Shown here: in pieces, positions 5,188 through 9,914 of the stretch
Position numbering within the stretch: the first letter of the stretch is position 1
Layout: each line of letters begins with the position of its first letter
NCBI GenBank assembly: GCA_041687295.1
Contig: JAWLCG010000179.1
Span: 1 to 9,914 of the forward strand
Reading direction: 5' to 3'
Source of the DNA: JAWLCG01 sp041687295
GTDB taxonomy: Bacteria > Planctomycetota > Phycisphaerae > SM23-33 > FEN-1343
Length of the DNA stretch: 9,914 nucleotides
Program-made: the position numbers and the translations under genes
The notes under the pieces: generated by a model
What the model was told of the DNA's origin: nothing
The model's database searches: none
The model's input: only the letters and a program-made list of their open reading frames with translations

Positions 5188-7923
5188 CTACTCGGCGGCC
5201 TCGTTCTCCGAGTCGGCTTTTGTGCTCTTCTTGGCGGTCTTGGCCTTTTTGGCGGTCTTTCGGCCGGCCGAGCGGGCGCCGTCGATGACGGCCTGGGCGT
5301 CCTGGCCGGCGGCGGCGGCCTTCTTGACCTCCTCGAGCAGGTCGAGGTTGAAGCTGTTGCGGCAGCGGGGGAAGCCCGAGCAGGCGACGAACTCGCCGCG
5401 GGGCCCCTCGCGGATGACCATGGGCTTCTTGCCGCACTTGGGGCAGGTCAGCCCCGCGTCCTTGGGCGGGGCCTTGGGCGGGGCCTCCAGGGCGATGCCG
5501 TCCGGGATGGGCCCGGTGCCGTCGCAGTCCGGCCAGCGGGTGCAGCCAAGGAAGGGCCGTCGGCCCTTGCGCTTGACGGCCATCGGGCCGCCGCACTTGG
5601 GGCACTCGCCGGTGACATCCTCTTCCTTGACGATCTTGAGGGGGTTGCCCTCCTTGTCGCACTTGAGCGTGCCCTTGCACTCGGGGTACTTCGTGCAGCC
5701 CAGGAAGGGGCCGAAGCGGCTTCGGCGGACCATCATGTCCCCGCCGCATTCGGGGCAGGCCTTCTCGACGATCTTCTGCTCGACCTTTTTGCCCTGCTTG
5801 TCGACCGGGTGGGTCGTCTTGCACTCGGGGTAGCCCGTGCAGGCGAGGTATCGCCCGTTGGTGTTCCAGCGGTAGACCATGGGCTGACCGCAGGTCTCGC
5901 AGGTGTACTCCGAGGGCTCGGACTCGGCCTTGGCGTGCTGCATCTCCTCGGTCGCCCGCGCGAGGTTCTCGCGGAAGGGCCCGTAGAACTCCTGCAGCAC
6001 GGCGATCCAGTCGAGGTCGGCCTCCTCGATCTTGTCCAGCTGGCCCTCCATGTGGGCGGTGAACTTGATGTCCATGACCCGCGGGAAGTGCTCGACGAGC
6101 TTGTCGGTCACCTTGGTGCCCAGCGGGGTGGGGTGGAAGCGCCGGTCGAGCTGCTCGACGTACTGGCGATCCTCGATGGTCTGGATGATGCTGGCGTAGG
6201 TGCTGGGCCGGCCGATGCCCTCACCCTCCAGGGCCTTGACGAGGGTGGCCTCGGTGTAGCGGGCCGGCGGCTGGGTGAAGTGCTGCGTGCACCCCAGTTC
6301 CAGGGCGGCCAGGTCCTGGCCGTTGGCCAGCGGGGGCAGGATCTGGTCGCCGCCCCGGGAGTAGACGCCCGTGACCCGCATGAAGCCGTCGAAGGCCAGC
6401 TGGCGCCCGACGGCCTTGAAGGTGCCCTCGCCCTTGTCCGTAGCGGCCGAGATGGTCGCTTCAGTGACGTTCCACTCGGCCGGCGGCATCTGGCAGGCGA
6501 CGAAGCGCGTCCAGATCAGCTTGTACAGGCGGTACTGCTCGTCGCTGAGGCTGCTGCGCAGGTCCTCGGGCCGGCGGGACGGGTCGGTCGGGCGGATGGC
6601 CTCGTGGGCCTCCTGGGCGTTGGAGCGGGCGGCGTAGAAGTTGGGCGACTCGGGCACGTAGCGCTCGCCGAACTCCCGGCCGATCATCGTGCGGACGGCG
6701 CTGATGGCGTCGCGGGAGAGGTTCACGCTGTCGGTACGCATGTAGGTGATCAGGCCCACGCTGCCCTCGCCGGGCACGTCGACGCCCTCGTAGAGCTGCT
6801 GGGCGGTCCGCATGGTTCGGCTGGCGGCGAAGCGGAGCTGGTTGCTGGCGGCCTGCTGCAGCGTGGCCGTCGTGAAGGGCGGGTTGGGGCGGGTGGTCGC
6901 CCGCCGTTCGCTCAGGTCGGTGATGGTGAGCTTCGCCTGGCCGGTCGTGCCGTCGGGCTCGTAGAGGTGCGTCTGGAGCGTCACCTCGTGCTGGGCGGGG
7001 CCCTTGGCGTCGGGGTGCTCGGTCCGCTGGACGTTGTCGATGACCAGGCCCAGGGCCTCGGCGATCTGCCGGGACTGCTCGAGGTCGTGCAGGTCGAGCT
7101 TGGCGCCCTGCCAGTGGGTCATGTCGGCCCAGAAGGCCCCGTGCTCGCCCAGCCAGGTCTGCTGGTCGGCCTTGGTGGGGGTGTTGCCCTGCTCGTCGGG
7201 CCGGGCCAGGAAGCCCAGCCAGGCCTTGGCCAGCTCGGGGGCGCCCTGCAGCTGGCCGGTCAGGACGGCCTGGATCCGCCAGAACTCATCGGGCATGAAG
7301 GCGGCGATCTCCCGCTCGCGCTCCACGATGACCCGCACAGCCACCGACTGGACGCGTCCGGCCGAGAGGCCCTTGGAGACCTTGCGCCACAGCAGCGGGC
7401 TGATCTGGTAGCCCACGATGCGGTCGAGGATCCGCCGGGCCTGCTGGGCGTTGACGCGGTTGAGCTCGATGTGGCGCGGGTGCTGGAAGGCTTCCTGGAT
7501 CGCGCCCTTGGTGATCTCGTTGAAGACCACCCGGCGGATGCGGTCGGCGGGCACGTCGAGGGTCTCGGCCAGGTGCCAGGCGATGGCCTCGCCCTCGCGG
7601 TCGAGGTCGGTCGCCAGGAAGACGGCGGTGGCGCCCTGGGCGGCCCGCTTGAGCTCGGAGACGACCTTCTTTCGGCCATCAATGACTTCGTAGCTCGGCT
7701 CGAAGTCGTGCTCGAGGTCCACGCCGATGTCCCGCTTGGGCAGGTCGCGGACGTGGCCCATGCTGGCGGTCACGACGTAGTCGTCGCCGAGGTAGCGGTT
7801 GATGGTCCGGGCCTTGGCGGGCGACTCGACGATGACGAGGTTCTTGCCCTTGGCCGAGGCGACCGGGGCTTTGACCGCGCCGCCGGAGCGCCGCCGCGTG
7901 CTCTTTGCTGCTTTCTTCGCCAT
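5188..7923 (-). CDS. topA: DNA topoisomerase I (type IA)
   Basis: A 911-residue omega protein that relaxes negative supercoils through a 5'-phosphotyrosyl link. The TOPRIM domain (~28-140) carries VIVESPAKA with E33 and ATDLDREGEAIAWH with D106, D108 and E110 (the Mg-binding DxDxE). The active-site tyrosine is Y394 in SVGLITYMRTDS. GEGIGRPSTYASII (567-580) and FTAHMEGQLDKIE (621-633) are typical of the core. The C-terminus has four intact four-cysteine zinc ribbons starting at C675, C723, C774 and C827, each with CxxC followed by CTxxPxC-like pairs, then a Lys/Ala-rich tail from ~888. E. coli TopA is 865 residues, so this is full length. I chose the ATG at 7923 for its Lys-rich lead-in and the promoter upstream; GGTAGTGAT just before it is only a partial Shine-Dalgarno match. 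The frame is open for 84 more codons, but those overlap the promoter and look non-coding. Confidence 0.97.
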   Translation of the reverse strand: MAKKAAKSTRRRSGGAVKAPVASAKGKNLVIVESPAKARTINRYLGDDYVVTASMGHVRDLPKRDIGVDLEHDFEPSYEVIDGRKKVVSELKRAAQGATAVFLATDLDREGEAIAWHLAETLDVPADRIRRVVFNEITKGAIQEAFQHPRHIELNRVNAQQARRILDRIVGYQISPLLWRKVSKGLSAGRVQSVAVRVIVEREREIAAFMPDEFWRIQAVLTGQLQGAPELAKAWLGFLARPDEQGNTPTKADQQTWLGEHGAFWADMTHWQGAKLDLHDLEQSRQIAEALGLVIDNVQRTEHPDAKGPAQHEVTLQTHLYEPDGTTGQAKLTITDLSERRATTRPNPPFTTATLQQAASNQLRFAASRTMRTAQQLYEGVDVPGEGSVGLITYMRTDSVNLSRDAISAVRTMIGREFGERYVPESPNFYAARSNAQEAHEAIRPTDPSRRPEDLRSSLSDEQYRLYKLIWTRFVACQMPPAEWNVTEATISAATDKGEGTFKAVGRQLAFDGFMRVTGVYSRGGDQILPPLANGQDLAALELGCTQHFTQPPARYTEATLVKALEGEGIGRPSTYASIIQTIEDRQYVEQLDRRFHPTPLGTKVTDKLVEHFPRVMDIKFTAHMEGQLDKIEEADLDWIAVLQEFYGPFRENLARATEEMQHAKAESEPSEYTCETCGQPMVYRWNTNGRYLACTGYPECKTTHPVDKQGKKVEQKIVEKACPECGGDMMVRRSRFGPFLGCTKYPECKGTLKCDKEGNPLKIVKEEDVTGECPKCGGPMAVKRKGRRPFLGCTRWPDCDGTGPIPDGIALEAPPKAPPKDAGLTCPKCGKKPMVIREGPRGEFVACSGFPRCRNSFNLDLLEEVKKAAAAGQDAQAVIDGARSAGRKTAKKAKTAKKSTKADSENEAAE

Positions 7924-7999
7924 AGGGATCACTACCGTGGGAATCGGCCAGTGGCCGGGGTTTCTGACTTTTCTCCCCCGCTGGGGCGCAAGGCCATCC

Positions 8000-8028
8000 A
8001 TAATTCGCCCTGGAGGGTGGCTTGTCAA
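8000..8028 (-). promoter_or_regulatory. sigma70-type promoter of topA
   Basis: On the minus strand a perfect TTGACA (8023-8028) is followed after exactly 17 nt by AATTAT (8000-8005), 4 of 6 to TATAAT. It is one of the few AT-rich spots in the region. Transcription would start near 7993, giving a leader of about 70 nt before the topA ATG. Confidence 0.65.
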
Positions 8029-8040
8029 GGGGTGGCCGGG

Positions 8041-8098
8041 ACCACGGGTCAGTAGTCCCGGTTTCATGGCGGAAATCCTTTGCCGTCGCACCCGTGGT
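8041..8098. repeat. 9-bp inverted repeat upstream of the topA promoter
   Basis: ACCACGGGT (8041-8049) and ACCCGTGGT (8090-8098) are exact inverted copies 40 nt apart. The nearer arm ends 12 bp upstream of the -35 hexamer, where an activator or a supercoiling-sensitive structure could act. Could be chance in GC-rich DNA. Confidence 0.4.
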
Positions 8099-8187
8099 AC
8101 GCCCCAGGGCCCGCCTTTGTGCGGCCCGGGGGGTGAAAAACCGCGCAGAAGCAGATCCCAGAGACTCTTACACACCTGCGCCAGCCG

Positions 8188-8278
8188 TAGGCCGGGTCGA
8201 GCGCAGCGAGGCCCGGCAGCCGCGGTAGGGTACGTGGGTTCTCGCCGCAGCGTCAGCGAAGGCGAGGTTCCGCGTACC
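8188..8278. repeat. Tandem hairpin repeat starting GTAGGCCGGGTCGAGCGCAG
   Basis: First hairpin: GCCGGG (8191-8196) with CCCGGC (8212-8217), plus TCG/CGA inside. Second: GGTACGTGG (8229-8237) with CCGCGTACC (8270-8278), 8 of 9, extended inward by CTCGCC (8241-8246) with GGCGAG (8261-8266). The opening GTAGG-cCGGGT-cgagcgcagcg-GGCCCGGC design is one I recognise from dispersed intergenic repeats in several bacterial groups. No coding signal. Confidence 0.6.
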
Positions 8279-8351
8279 GCGATGGCTGACCACCATCTGG
8301 ACCGCCGTGCGTCCTCTCGGCACGCAGAACCGCTCTGCTTCGCTCCGCGAA

Positions 8352-8383
8352 CCTACGGGCCCTACGGGCGATGCCCGCCCTAC
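8352..8383 (-). repeat. TAGGGCGGGCA copy providing the permease stop, plus 9-bp tandem repeat
   Basis: On the minus strand the permease's TAG stop (8380-8382) is the first codon of TAGGGCGGGCA (8372-8382). CGGGC (8365-8369) and GCCCG (8373-8377) can pair across a GAT loop, a possible weak 3' hairpin. Next to it CCTACGGGC is duplicated in tandem (8352-8360, 8361-8369). Confidence 0.6.
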
Positions 8384-9762
8384 ACGACGGGCATCAGGGC
8401 GTAGCGGAGCACGAACAGGACGGCGAAGATGTAGACGATGGCGGGGCACTCCCTTGGCCGGCCGGTTAGCAGCTTGCCCAGGGCGTAGCTGACGAATCCG
8501 GCGGCGATGCCGTGGCTGATGTTGTAGGTGAAGGGCATCACGGCGACGGTGAGGAAGGCGGGCAGGTACTCGGTGGGCTCGTCCCAGTTGACCTCGGTCA
8601 GGGCGCGCATCATCATGGCACCTACCACGATCAGGGCGGCCGCCAGTATCGGGTAGACCGCCACGCCGGGCGCCACGACGATGCCCCCGCCCACCAGGCT
8701 CACCAGGGGCTGAAAGAACAGGGCGACCAGCATGAGCGCCCCGGTGGTGACGGCGGCCAGGCCGGTGCGGGCGCCCTCGGTGACGCCGGTGACGCTCTCG
8801 ATGTAGCTGGTGACGGTGCTGGTGCCCAGGGCGGCGCCCAGGACGGTGCCGGCGGCATCGGCAGCCAGGGCCCGCTCGGCCCGGGGCAGGCGTCCGTCGA
8901 TCATCAGCCCCGCCCGGTGCGCCACGCCCACCAGCGTGCCGACCGTGTCGAACAGGTCCATGAACAGCAGGATGAACAGCAGCGTGACCAGCTCGGCCCA
9001 GTGCGGGCCGGTGGCCAGCGTCCACAGCTGGCCGAAGCCTGCCCAGAAGCCGCCGGCCGTCGTGGTCCAGCCGCGGGGCAGGTCGACCAGGCCGGTGAAC
9101 GCGAGCCCCTCCAGCTCCACCAGCCAGGCGTCCATGGCCAGGGCGGCGGCGGTGGTGATGAGGATGCCCAGCAGGATCGCCCCGCGAACCCGCCAGGCCA
9201 TCAGCACCAGCGTGACGCCCAGGCCCAGCAGGGCCAGCCAGGCGGTGGGGTTGTTCCGCAGGTCGGCCAGGGCCACCGGCAGGGGGCTGGCGTCGGGCTT
9301 GACGACCAGGTGGCCGAACTGCAGGCCGATCAGGGCGATGAACAGCCCGATGCCCGCTGCGATGCCGCTTTTGAGGGCGTCGGGGATGCTGTTGAGCAGT
9401 CGGCTGCGGAAGCCCACCAGGCTCAGCAGCAGGAACAGCCCGCCCGAGACCGCCGTCAGGGCCAGGGCGCCCCGCCAGTCCAGCCCCATCGCCTGGTGGG
9501 CCAGCACCAGGCTGAAGACGAAGAAGGCGTTGTGCCCCATGCCCGGCGCCAGGGCGACCGGCAGGTTGGCCATCAGGCCCATCAGCCCGCACGCCAGGGC
9601 TGAGGCCACGCACGTGGCCACCATGACGCCCTGGGGGTCCATGCCCGCCTGGCTGAGCATCGCCGGCTGGACGAACAGGATGTAGCTCATGGCCATGAAG
9701 GTCGTCGTACCGCCAAGCATCTCGCGTGCGACGCTCGAGCCGTGTTGACGGATCTGGAACAT
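8380..9762 (-). CDS. AzgA/PbuG-type purine permease (NCS2 superfamily)
   Basis: A 460-residue inner-membrane proton symporter of the AzgA/PbuG branch of the nucleobase transporters, importing adenine, guanine or hypoxanthine for salvage. The hydrophobic pattern fits the roughly 12-14 segment fold. Diagnostic motifs are LPVALAPGMGHNAFF (67-81; the family usually has GMGLN, here GMGHN), FMDLFDTVGTLVGVA (267-281) and GTSTVTSYIESVTGVTEGAR (313-332). Family members are about 430-490 residues, so it is complete. The start is the ATG at 9762, with GGAGGAGAG about 6 nt upstream. A further 33 in-frame codons above it are Arg-rich and unlike the family, so I reject them. It is transcribed towards topA, but 456 nt and a separate promoter divide the two. 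No purine riboswitch was recognised upstream. Which purine it carries cannot be decided. Confidence 0.93.
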   Translation of the reverse strand: MFQIRQHGSSVAREMLGGTTTFMAMSYILFVQPAMLSQAGMDPQGVMVATCVASALACGLMGLMANLPVALAPGMGHNAFFVFSLVLAHQAMGLDWRGALALTAVSGGLFLLLSLVGFRSRLLNSIPDALKSGIAAGIGLFIALIGLQFGHLVVKPDASPLPVALADLRNNPTAWLALLGLGVTLVLMAWRVRGAILLGILITTAAALAMDAWLVELEGLAFTGLVDLPRGWTTTAGGFWAGFGQLWTLATGPHWAELVTLLFILLFMDLFDTVGTLVGVAHRAGLMIDGRLPRAERALAADAAGTVLGAALGTSTVTSYIESVTGVTEGARTGLAAVTTGALMLVALFFQPLVSLVGGGIVVAPGVAVYPILAAALIVVGAMMMRALTEVNWDEPTEYLPAFLTVAVMPFTYNISHGIAAGFVSYALGKLLTGRPRECPAIVYIFAVLFVLRYALMPVV

Positions 9763-9816
9763 GGGGGCCTCTCCTCCAAGCGGGTGCCTGCGGCGGCGGC
9801 CAAAGGTCCGGGTGTT

Positions 9817-9839
9817 GTGGCTACGGCGTTTGTAGCCAC
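9817..9839. repeat. 8-bp perfect stem-loop upstream of the permease
   Basis: GTGGCTAC (9817-9824) pairs with GTAGCCAC (9832-9839) around a 7-nt GGCGTTT loop, 55 nt before the permease start. It could be a transcription-factor site, a leader hairpin or another dispersed repeat. Confidence 0.5.
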
Positions 9840-9896
9840 GTCCTCCGGCGACAGAACGCAAGGCCCGCCAGCCGATGATCGGTCCAGGGCGCGGGC

Positions 9897-9914
9897 GCCG
9901 TATGGAGTGCGGCG
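9897..9914. repeat. Left end of a second copy of the 3978-4090 element
   Basis: The last 18 bases are identical to 3974-3991, including four bases outside the palindrome arm. The copy is cut by the window edge, so its remainder must lie beyond 9914. Confidence 0.7.

Larger units (their letters stand above)
7924..8379. other. 456-nt gene-free region between permease and topA
   Basis: No gene is supported here. It holds, from low to high coordinate, the topA leader and promoter (8000-8028), an inverted repeat (8041-8098), a GC-rich imperfect hairpin near 8102-8133 (CCCCAGGGCCC against GGCCCGGGG), a stretch without obvious structure (8134-8187), a hairpin-rich repeat (8188-8278), a weak 5-bp hairpin TGCGT...ACGCA near 8308-8326, and the repeat at the permease stop (8352-8383). 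Confidence 0.7.

Noticed and set aside
4943..5833. 296-codon plus-strand frame and overlapping small frames
   Set aside because: Starts inside a palindromic repeat and continues antisense to topA. The peptides are phantoms of repeat DNA.
5809..8055. 748-codon plus-strand frame
   Set aside because: Lies wholly opposite topA, whose motifs are unmistakable. It is an antisense frame kept open by high GC.
7924..8175. 84-codon N-terminal extension of TopA
   Set aside because: It would contain the predicted promoter and has no similarity to the family; the normal TopA N-terminus begins at 7923.
8512..9603. 363-codon plus-strand frame rich in Gln, Gly and His
   Set aside because: Antisense to the purine permease; no recognisable domain.
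9763..9914. Purine riboswitch ahead of the permease
   Set aside because: The conserved junction bases and paired loops of the purine aptamer were not found; only an 8-bp stem-loop is present.

Overview
The window is GC-rich and densely coding. It looks like a piece of a large heterotrophic bacterial genome, most likely a planctomycete or relative. This is inferred from gene families often seen together there (GH172/DUF2961, uroporphyrinogen-decarboxylase-like proteins, Gfo/Idh/MocA dehydrogenases, small EEP phosphohydrolases) and from gaps packed with dispersed palindromic repeats. No rRNA, tRNA, CRISPR array, transposase or phage gene is visible.

Layout. 1-318 (+) is most of a small DUF4177-like protein with no stop of its own. 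319-1215 (-) is a DUF2961/GH172 glycosidase that loses its C-terminus exactly where the first gene's 3' end is missing, so a breakpoint (assembly chimera or real rearrangement) lies near 310-335. 1216-1424 is a gap with a 9-bp tandem repeat and two abutting palindromes. 1425-2546 (-) is a URO-D-like protein. 2547-2750 is a divergent regulatory gap with an inverted repeat whose two arms carry possible -35 elements. 2751-3932 (+) is a Gfo/Idh/MocA oxidoreductase. 3933-4153 is a palindromic repeat element. 4154-4924 (+) is an endonuclease/exonuclease/phosphatase-family hydrolase. 4925-5187 holds two more palindromic elements and a perfect 15-bp hairpin. 5188-7923 (-) is topA, DNA topoisomerase I. 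7924-8379 is its promoter region plus repeats. 8380-9762 (-) is an AzgA/PbuG-type purine permease. 9763-9914 ends inside a second copy of the repeat seen at 3978.

How the genes relate. The left half (GH172 enzyme, URO-D-like protein, dehydrogenase) looks like a small carbohydrate or C1 catabolic module built around the divergent 2546/2751 promoter region. EEP, topA and the permease look like independently transcribed housekeeping or salvage genes. The most distinctive feature of the window is its repeat system: an 11-bp word, TAGGGCGGGCA, occurs five times, two of them in inverted pairs, and supplies the TAG stop codon of two unrelated genes.
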